Part shown: positions 43,026 to 50,872 of the stretch, in pieces
How positions within the stretch are numbered: position 1 is the stretch's first letter
How the letters are laid out: every line of letters starts with the position of its first letter
Source: Streptomyces lincolnensis
GTDB taxonomy: Bacteria; Actinomycetota; Actinomycetes; Streptomycetales; Streptomycetaceae
Reading direction: 5' to 3'
DNA length: 64,000 bases
Assembly (NCBI RefSeq): GCF_001685355.1
Contig: NZ_CP016438.1
Location: 7,192,001-7,256,000, forward strand
Made by a program: the position numbers and the translations under genes
The notes under the pieces: generated by a model
Database searches by the model: none
Seen by the model: the letters and a program-made list of their open reading frames with translations, nothing else
What the model was told of the DNA's origin: nothing

Positions 43026-43550
43026 ATGAGCGACAGAGCCGCCCTGCTCAAGGGCATCCGCGCGTGGTTGGCCGTGTTCGTCGTCTGCCTGGTGCTGAGC
43101 GGTGCCACGGCCTTCCCCCTGGTCCACGAACTGCGCTGGACCGAGGATCTGCTCAGGGCCCTGTCCGTGCCCGAGCACCTCCCCGCGCTCATGCGGTGGA
43201 TCGAGCACGTCCGCGAGGGACTCGACACGGTCGACGCCGAGTACCCCTTCGTGCTCTACGGCACGGACTGGCTGGCCTTCGCCCACCTCGTCATCGCCGT
43301 CGCCTTCTACGGCCCCTACCGCGACCCGGTCCGCAACATCTGGGTGATCGAGTTCGGGATGATCGCCTGCGCCGGGATCGTGCCGCTCGCGCTGGTCTGC
43401 GGACCGATACGCCAGATTCCCTTCTGGTGGAGCGTGATCGACATGTCGTTCGGCGTGGTCGGGGTGATCCCCCTGTATGCCGTACGCAAGAAGATCAAGC
43501 GGCTGGAGGCCCTGACGGCCCCGAACCTCCGGCCGGCGTTCGCCGCCTGA
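43026..43550 (+). CDS. Conserved four-span membrane protein
   Basis: 174 residues with about four membrane segments (AWLAVFVVCLVLSGATAF; WLAFAHLVIAVAFYGPY; EFGMIACAGIVPLALVCGP; VIDMSFGVVGVIPLY). I do not recognise a function. A strong promoter with an operator-like palindrome sits just upstream, so expression is likely repressed until a signal arrives; no repressor gene is adjacent. Confidence 0.75.
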   Translation: MSDRAALLKGIRAWLAVFVVCLVLSGATAFPLVHELRWTEDLLRALSVPEHLPALMRWIEHVREGLDTVDAEYPFVLYGTDWLAFAHLVIAVAFYGPYRDPVRNIWVIEFGMIACAGIVPLALVCGPIRQIPFWWSVIDMSFGVVGVIPLYAVRKKIKRLEALTAPNLRPAFAA

Positions 43551-43559
43551 GCGAGGCCG

Positions 43560-44726
43560 CTACTTCAGGGCCGCCCGGGCTATCCGCTCGGTGACCGGGT
43601 TCATGCCCTCGCTCTTCGCGTCCGTCGCGCCGACGGAGACGACCAGCGTGCGGGAGAGGTCGCGGGTCGCGGCGACGACCGTGCCGTAGCCGTACCGGGC
43701 GCCGGACTTGAGCCAGTAGACGCGGCCCTCGAACGCGAAGCGCTGGAGGCCGGCGCTCATGGTGGCGCCCTTGATCCGCGACGGGACGGTGAACATCTCC
43801 TTCAGCTGCGGACGGGGGACCAGATCGCCGCGGAACAGGTGGTGCACCAGCCGCTCCAGGTCGGCGGTGGTGGAGATCATGTCGCCGGCCGCCCAGCGGT
43901 CCGCCTGGTTCCACTCGGTGACGTCCAGGAACTCCGTCGAGCCGTCCGCCCGCTTCACGGCTTGGTAGCCGCGGTTGTGCGGGCCGTGGATCGCCGGGTC
44001 GGTGCCGGGGAAGTACGTGTCCCGCATTCCGGCCGGGCGCAGCACCCGGCGGGTGGCCTCCGAGGCGTACGAGTGCCCGGTCACCTTCTCGATCAGCAGG
44101 CCGAGGACCGTGTAGTTGATGTTCAGGTAGTGCTGCTCGCGGCCCGGACGGAACTCCGGGCCCTTCGCCATCGCCGACGCCACGACCTTCCGGGGCGGCA
44201 GGGTGTCGAAGCGGTGCGCGTACACCTCCTCGAAGGTGTCCCCGAGACCGTCACCGGGCTGGATGCCGCTGGTGTGGTTCAGTAGCTGCCGTACGGTGAT
44301 CGGCTCGAACGTACGGGGGAACAGGCCCGGGAGATAGCGCTGGACGGGCGCGTTCAGGTTCACCGCTCCCTGAGCGGCGAGCTGGAGGACGACGGCCGCC
44401 GTCACCACCTTCGTCGTCGAACCGGCACGGAAACGGGCGTCCGGGTCCGCCGCACGGCCGCTCGCCAGATCGTGCGCGCCCGCGCTGCCGCGCCATCCGC
44501 CGTCCGTGCCGCCGACCCGGACGAGGGCGAAGGTCCCGTCCTTGTCCGGGAGGTTCTTGAGAGCCGTCTCCAGGGCCGCGGTGTCCGGACCCGTCTTCGT
44601 GCCCTTCGCGGAGACGGATGTCTGGGCCGGTGCCGGCGAGGCGAAGGCCGGGGCGGCCAGCGGGACCGCACCCAGGGCGAGGACGAGGGAGGCGGCGAGG
44701 ACGGTCGTGCGGCGGCGGGTGTGCAC
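43560..44726 (-). CDS. Beta-lactamase-fold serine hydrolase (D-alanyl-D-alanine carboxypeptidase-like)
   Basis: 388 residues from the GTG at 44726, with GGAG upstream. A signal peptide (TTVLAASLVLALGAVPLAAP) is followed by a class C/S12 fold: catalytic SxxK in RAGSTTKVVTAAVV, the YxN motif in YLNINYTVLGLLIE and a late HxG-like segment (LKSGARYGYGTVV). It is secreted and may trim cell-wall peptides or act as an esterase. It converges with the four-span protein gene, 9 bases away. Confidence 0.9.
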   Translation of the reverse strand: MHTRRRTTVLAASLVLALGAVPLAAPAFASPAPAQTSVSAKGTKTGPDTAALETALKNLPDKDGTFALVRVGGTDGGWRGSAGAHDLASGRAADPDARFRAGSTTKVVTAAVVLQLAAQGAVNLNAPVQRYLPGLFPRTFEPITVRQLLNHTSGIQPGDGLGDTFEEVYAHRFDTLPPRKVVASAMAKGPEFRPGREQHYLNINYTVLGLLIEKVTGHSYASEATRRVLRPAGMRDTYFPGTDPAIHGPHNRGYQAVKRADGSTEFLDVTEWNQADRWAAGDMISTTADLERLVHHLFRGDLVPRPQLKEMFTVPSRIKGATMSAGLQRFAFEGRVYWLKSGARYGYGTVVAATRDLSRTLVVSVGATDAKSEGMNPVTERIARAALK

Positions 44727-45027
44727 GCGGCGGCTCCGATGGTCGGCAGGATCGGTGATCGGCAGGAACGATGGTCGGCAGGATCGGTGAAGGCGTTCGT
44801 GATCATTCTTCGGCCGTCCGCCGCCCCGCGGATCCTCACTGAGGAGGGCACCCGCCCTGGCTCGACCCCGAGCAACCTCCGTACCGGGCAAGGGGGTTGT
44901 CAGGGGCGGCCCCCTAGGGGCACCCCGGGTCCGGGAAAAACTGTTATCCCGCGGTCCTTCACACCGTCTCCGCAGGTGTGATCTCCGACATTGCCAACAG
45001 CGGGGCCCCGGCTGAGAGGGTGCGGCC
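44727..45027. other. Gene-free divergent region with 22-bp direct repeats
   Basis: The stretch between the divergent serine hydrolase and sigma factor genes holds a 22-base perfect direct repeat (CGATGGTCGGCAGGATCGGT and GA) at 44737-44758 and 44769-44790, a period of 32 bases. It presumably contains both promoters. I found no clear -35/-10 pair. Confidence 0.6.
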
Positions 45028-46704
45028 ATGAGGACGTACGCCGAGGCCGGCCGGAGCTGGCGCGACACCATCGCGGCCGCACAGGCCGGCGACCGGCGGG
45101 CGCTGGACGAGCTGGTCGAGGGCTGGCTGCCGCTGGTCTACAACATCGTCGGCCGGGCCCTGAACGGTCACGCCGACGTCGACGACGTCGTCCAGGAGAC
45201 CATGCTCCGGGCCGTCGACAACCTCGGCTCCCTGCGCGACCCGGACAGCTTCCGGTCCTGGCTGGTGGCGATCGCCATGCGCCAGATCCGGGACCGGGCC
45301 CGCCGCCGGACCCCCGCCCCGCTGGCCGACCCGGAGCCCTCTCAGGCCGCGGACTTCGCCGAGCTGACCGTCCTCAGGCTCCAGCTGGAGGGACAGCGGC
45401 GCGAGGTCACGGAGGCGGTGCGCTGGCTCGACGACGAGGACCGGCAACTGCTGTCCCTGTGGTGGCTGGAGGTCGCCGGCGAACTCACCCGGCGCGAACT
45501 CGCCGCGGCCGTCGGCATCAGCCGGCAGCACGCCGCCGTCCGCGTGCAGCGGATGAAGGAACGCCTGGAGACCTCCCGCGGCATCGTGCGCGCCCTGGAC
45601 GGCGCCTGCCCCGACCTGCGCGACATGACCGGACGCTGGAACGGCCGGCCCGACTCCGTCTGGCGCAAGCGGCTGGCCCGGCACATCCGCGGCTGCGGCT
45701 ACTGCGGCGGCACCCGCGAGAGAGTCGTACCGGCGGAGCGCCTGCTCGTCGGGATCGCGCTCGTCCCGATCCCGGTGGGCTTCACGCTCTCCCTGGCCCT
45801 CGGCGGCAAGACCGCAGCGGCGGCCACCGCCGTGAGCACCTCCGTCGGCTGGTCCGCCAAGGTGCTGAGCGCGCTCACCAAGCCGGCCGTCGCCATGACG
45901 GCGGGCGCCACCATCGTCGCGGGCGGCGCCTACGTCGTCACCCAGCCCCCGGACGCCCCGCCCCCGCGCGCCGCCACCCCCACGGCGACGACGCCCGCCC
46001 CCGCCCCGCCGCCGGACCCCGCCCCCGCCCCGACGCCCTCGGCCTCCCCGTCGGCGACCCCGACGAAGAAGGCCGACCTCTACGGCACGGTCGTCGACGC
46101 CGTCGACCGGGCACCCGACCCGGACGCCAGGCCCGCGGTCCTGCCGCACCGGCCCGAGACCGGCATCACCAGCACGGGCGGCGCGCACGCCGTGATGAAC
46201 CACCGCGGGGACGGTGTCACGCTCACCGGCCGGGGCTATGTCCTCGTCCGCTGGCAGATATCCCCGCAGTACCGTGCCGGCTCCCTCGTCATGCCGACCT
46301 GGACCGGCCTCAAGGGCCGGCTCTTCCACGTGGCCTCGGGCGGCGGCCGCCGTATGGACGACCCCGTCAGCGCCACCGACCCCTCCGCCACCGGCATGGG
46401 CAGCGCGACCGTCGGCTACGCCGTCCCGCCGCCCGGCACCCAGCAGATGTGGCAGAACGAGTACTTCTACGTCGACGGCGCGGTCACCCTCACCGTGAAC
46501 GAGCGCGGCGCCGACTACGGGCTGAGCGTCTTCCCGACGACCTGGGACAGGGCGCGGGAGGACATCGGGACCGGACCCCCCGAGGGCGCGAAGCGCTACG
46601 GCCTCGTCCGCGACACCGGCGAGGACGACACCCCGGTGCCGCAGTACGTCACCCGCGCGACCCCGGCCGACCCGGCGACGGTTCCCCGGGACTCCCGCGT
46701 GTAG
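45028..46704 (+). CDS. ECF sigma factor fused to a zinc-binding motif, membrane segments and an exported domain
   Basis: 558 residues in one chain. Residues about 12-95 are sigma region 2 (DELVEGWLPLVYNIVGRALN; DVDDVVQETMLRAVDNLGSL) and about 130-185 region 4 (LDDEDRQLLSLWWLEVAGEL; AAAVGISRQHAAVRVQRMKE). His219-x3-Cys223-x2-Cys226 (HIRGCGYC) matches the zinc-anti-sigma pattern. Two hydrophobic segments follow (about 237-260 and 289-306), then a Pro/Ala/Thr linker and an outer domain of about 200 residues. It is a membrane-held sigma factor that may carry its own anti-sigma element, as in the ECF groups with long C-terminal extensions. Release would need proteolysis or a conformational signal. 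Confidence 0.88.
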   Translation: MRTYAEAGRSWRDTIAAAQAGDRRALDELVEGWLPLVYNIVGRALNGHADVDDVVQETMLRAVDNLGSLRDPDSFRSWLVAIAMRQIRDRARRRTPAPLADPEPSQAADFAELTVLRLQLEGQRREVTEAVRWLDDEDRQLLSLWWLEVAGELTRRELAAAVGISRQHAAVRVQRMKERLETSRGIVRALDGACPDLRDMTGRWNGRPDSVWRKRLARHIRGCGYCGGTRERVVPAERLLVGIALVPIPVGFTLSLALGGKTAAAATAVSTSVGWSAKVLSALTKPAVAMTAGATIVAGGAYVVTQPPDAPPPRAATPTATTPAPAPPPDPAPAPTPSASPSATPTKKADLYGTVVDAVDRAPDPDARPAVLPHRPETGITSTGGAHAVMNHRGDGVTLTGRGYVLVRWQISPQYRAGSLVMPTWTGLKGRLFHVASGGGRRMDDPVSATDPSATGMGSATVGYAVPPPGTQQMWQNEYFYVDGAVTLTVNERGADYGLSVFPTTWDRAREDIGTGPPEGAKRYGLVRDTGEDDTPVPQYVTRATPADPATVPRDSRV

Positions 46705-46723
46705 CCGGTCTCTCAGCCGTCTC

Positions 46724-47410
46724 TCAGCCCTCGTCGCGCAGGGCGCACAGGGTGTCGATGCGGTTCGTCGTGATCGAGTCGACGCCCATGTCGACGAGGC
46801 GGCGCATGGAGCGGCGGGTGTCGGGGGTCCAGACGGAGAGAAGGTAGCCGTCGGTGTGGACGCGTTCGGCGAGGGCGCGATCGACCAAGGGGAAACGGTA
46901 GTTGAGCCAGCGCGGGCGGACCGCCGCCAGCAGGGCCGGCCGGGGCGGGGCCAGGCTGGTCCAGGTCAGGGCGATCTCGGCGGCCGCGTCCGCCCTGCGC
47001 ACGGCGAGCATGGCCGGGGCGCCCGCGCAGTAGTACACGCGGTCGTCCGCCCGGCACTCCCGCACCACGTCCACCACCCGCTGGGCCGCCCGCACATCGG
47101 GCGTCCCCGGCAGGTCCAGCATCACCCGGCCGCCGTCGGTCGCCTTCAGCGCCTCCGCCAGGGTCGGCACCCGGCCGTCCGTGAGCCCGCGCACCTCGTC
47201 CGACGACAGCGACAGCAACGGCCGGTCGTGCTCCCACAACCGCTTCAGCGTGTCGTCGTGCAACAGGACGGGCACGCCGTCCCGGGTGAGCCGTACGTCG
47301 ATCTCGACCGCGTCCGCGCCCCGTTCGAGCGCGGAACGCAGCGAGTCGATCGTGTTCTCACGGACGCGGTAGGGGTCGCCGCGGTGCGCCACGGCGGTCA
47401 GCTTCTGCAT
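46724..47410 (-). CDS. Glycerophosphodiester phosphodiesterase
   Basis: 228 residues with the GDPD barrel: AHRGDPYRVRENTIDSLRSA, then ADAVEIDVRLTRDGVPVLLH, giving the His/Arg, Glu-x-Asp and His active-site set. It hydrolyses glycerophosphodiesters to glycerol 3-phosphate and an alcohol. There is no signal peptide, so it acts in the cytosol. The final part contains VDMGVDSITTNRID, the usual barrel end. Confidence 0.92.
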   Translation of the reverse strand: MQKLTAVAHRGDPYRVRENTIDSLRSALERGADAVEIDVRLTRDGVPVLLHDDTLKRLWEHDRPLLSLSSDEVRGLTDGRVPTLAEALKATDGGRVMLDLPGTPDVRAAQRVVDVVRECRADDRVYYCAGAPAMLAVRRADAAAEIALTWTSLAPPRPALLAAVRPRWLNYRFPLVDRALAERVHTDGYLLSVWTPDTRRSMRRLVDMGVDSITTNRIDTLCALRDEG

Positions 47411-47443
47411 GCGCCCATTGTGCTGGTGGCCGGGTGAGCGCGG

Positions 47444-48511
47444 TCAGGGGGCGAGCCAGGCCGCGGTGTACGTGTCGATCTCGTCCCGGATCCGGGACTT
47501 GCCGGCCTCGTCGAGGAAGGAGGCGTCGACCGCGTTCTTCGCCAGCTCCGCCACCCCCCGCTCGTCGAGTTCCAACAGCCGGGCGGCCACCGCGTACTCG
47601 TTGTTGAGGTCGGTGCCGAACATCGGCGGGTCGTCGGAGTTGACGGTGACCAGCACTCCGGCCTTCACGAACTCCTTGATCGGGTGCTCGTCGAGGGTGC
47701 GCACCGCGCGGGTGGCGATGTTGGAGGTCGGGCACACCTCCAACGCGATCCGGTGCTCGGCGAGATGGGCGAGCAGCCTGTCGTCCTGGGCGGAGCTGGT
47801 GCCGTGCCCGATGCGCTCGGCCCGCAGGTGGGTCAGGGCGTCCCACACCGTCTGCGGCCCGGTGGTCTCACCGGCGTGCGGCACCGACCTGAGCCCCGCG
47901 GCGATGGCCCGGTCGAAGTACGGCTTGAACTGCGGCCGGGGCACGCCGATCTCGGGCCCGCCGAGGCCGAAGGAGACCAGCCCCTCCGGGCGCAGCCGCT
48001 CGTCGGTGGCGAGCCGCACCGTCTCCTCGGCCGACTCCAGACCCGCCTCGCCGGGGATGTCGAAGCACCAGCGCAGCACGGTCCCGAACTCGGCCTCGGC
48101 CGCCTTGCGGGCGTCCTCGATCGCGTCCATGAACGCCCGCTCGTCGATCCCGCGCCGGGTCGAGGAGAACGGCGTGATGGTCAGCTCGGCGTAGCGCACC
48201 TGCTGCCGGGCCAGGTCCCGGGCCACCTCGTACGTCAGCAGCCGTACGTCCTCCGGCGTGCGGATCAGGTCGACCACGGACAGGTACACGTCGATGAAGC
48301 GGGCGAAGTCCGTGAAGGTGAAGAAGTCGACCAGGGCCTCGGGGTCGGTGGGCACCTTGGTGTCGGGGTGCCGGGCGGCCAGTTCGGCGACGATGCGCGG
48401 GGAGGCGGATCCCACGTGGTGCACATGCAGTTCGGCTTTGGGCAGCGACGCGATGAAGGCGTGCAGATCGAGTGGGGCGGGGTCGACGAGCACGTCGAGG
48501 TGGTCGGTCAT
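47444..48511 (-). CDS. Adenosine deaminase family protein
   Basis: 355 residues from the ATG at 48511. Motifs are KAELHVHHVGSASP (metal His pair), SFGLGGPEIGVPRPQFKPYF, SVPHAGETTGPQTVW with the catalytic Glu, RIGHGTSSAQ, ALEVCPTSNIATRAV and VTVNSDDPPMFGTDL. The usual HxHLDGS reads HVHHVGS here, a known but uncommon variant, so the substrate may be a different purine or modified nucleoside. The gene ends 33 bases from the GDPD start on the same strand. Confidence 0.88.
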   Translation of the reverse strand: MTDHLDVLVDPAPLDLHAFIASLPKAELHVHHVGSASPRIVAELAARHPDTKVPTDPEALVDFFTFTDFARFIDVYLSVVDLIRTPEDVRLLTYEVARDLARQQVRYAELTITPFSSTRRGIDERAFMDAIEDARKAAEAEFGTVLRWCFDIPGEAGLESAEETVRLATDERLRPEGLVSFGLGGPEIGVPRPQFKPYFDRAIAAGLRSVPHAGETTGPQTVWDALTHLRAERIGHGTSSAQDDRLLAHLAEHRIALEVCPTSNIATRAVRTLDEHPIKEFVKAGVLVTVNSDDPPMFGTDLNNEYAVAARLLELDERGVAELAKNAVDASFLDEAGKSRIRDEIDTYTAAWLAP

Positions 48512-48699
48512 GGGGGCCTCCCCGGGGCAGGGCGCCGGGCACACGATGGGGTGCGGCGCGGTGATCGGCTGATCGATGCGGGCCCATCGTAGGACGAGGG
48601 AGCCGGAGGGGCCGCCGCGTTTTCCGCGGGGGACCGGCCTCCGAGGTGCGGTGGGCGAGGCCGTAGCATGGCGGCAGGAACGACTTGGGGGGACATGAC

Positions 48700-49401
48700 A
48701 TGACGGACGCAACGCAGCCGGGCGGAGAGGCCGGTGGCGGCCACGACCCCTGGGCGCCGCCGGAGCACAAGCCGTCGCTGGACAAGGCGCAGCCGCCCGC
48801 GCAGCAGCCGCCGTCCGTGCACGACCAGGCCACGGTCACCTCGATGCCGGCCGACGGCTTCGCCGCCCCCGGCACCGGCCCCGTGCCCGGTTACCCGCCG
48901 CCCGGCGCGACGGCCGCCACGGGTGCCACCGCCCCGGTCGGCGGCCCCGGTGTGCCGCCCCCGCCGGTCGCTCCCACCGGCCCCGCGGCCCCCGGCGGCT
49001 ACGGCTACCCGTCCTACGCGCCGCCGCCCGGCTACGGCGGCTGGCCCGGTATGCCGGCACAGCCGCAGAACGGCATGGGCATCGCGGCGATGGTGCTGGG
49101 CATCCTGTCCTGCTGCCTGTTCTGTCTGTACGGCGTCGTCTCGGTCGTGCTCGGCATCCTCGCCGTGGTCTTCGGGATCAAGGGACGCAAGCGGGCCGAG
49201 CAGGGTCTGGCCGACAACCACGGCCAGGCGCAGGCCGGTCTGATCACCGGCATCATCGGGATCATCCTCGGCGTCGCCGTGCTCGTCCTGCTCGCCATCG
49301 GCATCACGGCCGCCATCAACATGGACGACGAGTACGACTCCGACTCCGACTCCTACGGCGCGCTGCACAGCGTCTCCGCGCCCGTGCTGTCGCCCCGCTG
49401 A
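48700..49401 (+). CDS. DUF4190 membrane protein (paralogue 1)
   Basis: 233 residues. The first 125 are disordered and rich in Pro, Gly, Ala and Tyr. Then come two membrane segments of the DUF4190 type: GIAAMVLGILSCCLFCLYGV with VVSVVLGILAVVFG, and GLITGIIGIILGVAVLVLLA. A loop with KGRKRAEQG joins them. The ATG at 48700 has TTGGGGGGAC upstream. Function unknown; it is followed by a second member of the family. Confidence 0.82.
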   Translation: MTDATQPGGEAGGGHDPWAPPEHKPSLDKAQPPAQQPPSVHDQATVTSMPADGFAAPGTGPVPGYPPPGATAATGATAPVGGPGVPPPPVAPTGPAAPGGYGYPSYAPPPGYGGWPGMPAQPQNGMGIAAMVLGILSCCLFCLYGVVSVVLGILAVVFGIKGRKRAEQGLADNHGQAQAGLITGIIGIILGVAVLVLLAIGITAAINMDDEYDSDSDSYGALHSVSAPVLSPR

Positions 49402-49482
49402 TCCCACCCCTCAAGAACCCATCCCCCCAAGGTGATCGGGCCCACTACGATGCCCTGGCAGTCAACGAGGGGAGAGCAGTTC

Positions 49483-49983
49483 ATGTCCGACGCCCAACCC
49501 GGATCCGGGGGATTCGGGCCGCCGCCGTCGCAGCCGCCGCACCAGCCCGCGCAGGGAGCCGGTGGCTACGCCTATCCGCCGGCCGCACCCCAGTCCGCAC
49601 CCGGCTACGGCTACCCGAACGCGGGTCAGCCCTACCAGCAGAACCCCTCCTACCCGGTCGCGCCCCCGATGGGGGCCTACCCGCAGACGCCCGGTTACGC
49701 CATGGCGCCGCAGCCGGCCAACGGCATGGGCACGACCGGTCTGGTGCTGGGCATCATCGGCGTGGTGTGCAGCGTGGTCGTCGTCATGTGGTGGCTCGGT
49801 GTCATCCTCGGGATCCTCGCCATCATCTTCGGCGCGATCGGCCGGGGGAAGGCCAACCGGGGCGAGGCCACCAACAAGGGTGCGGCGACCGCGGGTCTCG
49901 TCTGCGGGATCATCGCCACCGTGATCCTGCCGCTGCTGCTCTTCCTCGTCTTCGCCAGCATCATGGGCGCGGCGGGACTGTGA
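49483..49983 (+). CDS. DUF4190 membrane protein (paralogue 2)
   Basis: 166 residues. It has a Pro/Tyr/Gln/Gly-rich N-half (YAYPPAAPQSAPGYGYPN), then MGTTGLVLGIIGVVCSVVVV, WWLGVILGILAIIFGAIGRG and a last segment (VCGIIATVILPLLLFLVF). This is the same plan as the preceding gene, from which it probably arose by duplication. A strong bidirectional hairpin ends the unit. Confidence 0.82.
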   Translation: MSDAQPGSGGFGPPPSQPPHQPAQGAGGYAYPPAAPQSAPGYGYPNAGQPYQQNPSYPVAPPMGAYPQTPGYAMAPQPANGMGTTGLVLGIIGVVCSVVVVMWWLGVILGILAIIFGAIGRGKANRGEATNKGAATAGLVCGIIATVILPLLLFLVFASIMGAAGL

Positions 49984-50037
49984 GGGATGCCCTCAGGGGC
50001 ACTGGAACGAAGCGTCACTGAATTCACGGTGACAGAG

Positions 50038-50070
50038 AAGCGGGGCCGGTCCGACGGACCGGCCCCGCTT
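50038..50070. terminator. Bidirectional terminator, perfect 15-bp stem
   Basis: AAGCGGGGCCGGTCC (50038-50052), loop GAC, GGACCGGCCCCGCTT (50056-50070). It lies between the converging DUF4190 and NADAR genes and ends in A/T on both sides, so it should stop transcription from either direction. Confidence 0.85.
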
Positions 50071-50094
50071 CGGTATCTCCGGCCGCCGGACACC

Positions 50095-50664
50095 TCACCG
50101 CTCCCGCAGCCGCCCCCGCGCCTCCATCAACGCGAAGCCCAGCAGGTTCGGCCCCCGCCAGCGCTCGGGATCCGCGGCCGCCTCGTCGTCCGCGGCGAGG
50201 CCGATGCCCCACACGCGGTCCACCGGACTGGCCTCCACCAGCACCCGGTCGCCCGTGCTCAGCAGGAACTCCCGCAGATCCGCGTGCGCGGCGAACTTGT
50301 GGACACCGCCCTCGACGACGATGCCGAACCGCTCGCGCGCCCATACGGCCTCGTCGAAACCCTGGACGAGCCGCCCGGCCTTCTTGGCCTCGGCGGGGTG
50401 GCCGGCCTCCAGCACCCGCCGCTCGGCCTCGGGATCTTCGAAAAGCCGCGCCTTGCCGGCCATCATCCAGTGCTCGGCGGTCGCATAGGCCACTCCGTCC
50501 ACGGTGAACGGCGACGGCCACCACTGACTCAGACAGCTCGCGCCGACCCGACCGTCCGGTCGCGGCCGGTGCCCCCAGAAGTGCAGATATTTGACCCGCG
50601 CACCCGCCCGGACCGCCCTGACCAGGGCATCCCGTGAGTCGATCATCCCCGTGGTTCCTTCCAT
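50095..50664 (-). CDS. NADAR (YbiA-like) family protein
   Basis: 189 residues. The NADAR signatures are present: LSQWWPSPFTVDGVAYATAE, then HWMMAGKARLFED, and at the end DRVWGIGLAADDEAAADPER with WRGPNLLGFALMEAR. YbiA-type members split reactive riboflavin intermediates, and others act on ADP-ribose derivatives. Start codons at 50664 (MEGTTGMIDSRD) and 50646 (MIDSRD) are both possible; the latter has AAGGA upstream. Confidence 0.87.
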   Translation of the reverse strand: MEGTTGMIDSRDALVRAVRAGARVKYLHFWGHRPRPDGRVGASCLSQWWPSPFTVDGVAYATAEHWMMAGKARLFEDPEAERRVLEAGHPAEAKKAGRLVQGFDEAVWARERFGIVVEGGVHKFAAHADLREFLLSTGDRVLVEASPVDRVWGIGLAADDEAAADPERWRGPNLLGFALMEARGRLRER

Positions 50665-50736
50665 GCACGCGAGTCTGGCAGGCGCCACCGACACTCCGTC
50701 CCCCCTTTTCGGGGGTCGCTCGACACCTGGTCGACA

Positions 50737-50772
50737 GATTCCGTCGCGTAACCAAAAGGCAACAACGGAATC
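50737..50772. promoter_or_regulatory. Inverted repeat GATTCCGT-N20-ACGGAATC ahead of the polyamine operon
   Basis: Perfect 8-base arms at 50737-50744 and 50765-50772 enclose an AT-richer spacer (CGCGTAACCAAAAGGCAACA). It lies about 100 bases before the dehydrogenase that opens the polyamine transport/oxidation cluster and is a likely operator or promoter element. Confidence 0.5.
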
Positions 50773-50872
50773 ACTTGTTGGACGCCCTTTGCTCTGTCAG
50801 GATCGGCACTCAAATCCAGCTGGAGCTACGCCAGCCCCGTCCCGGACCGGGGCGACGGCGGAGGAGAGCGAC

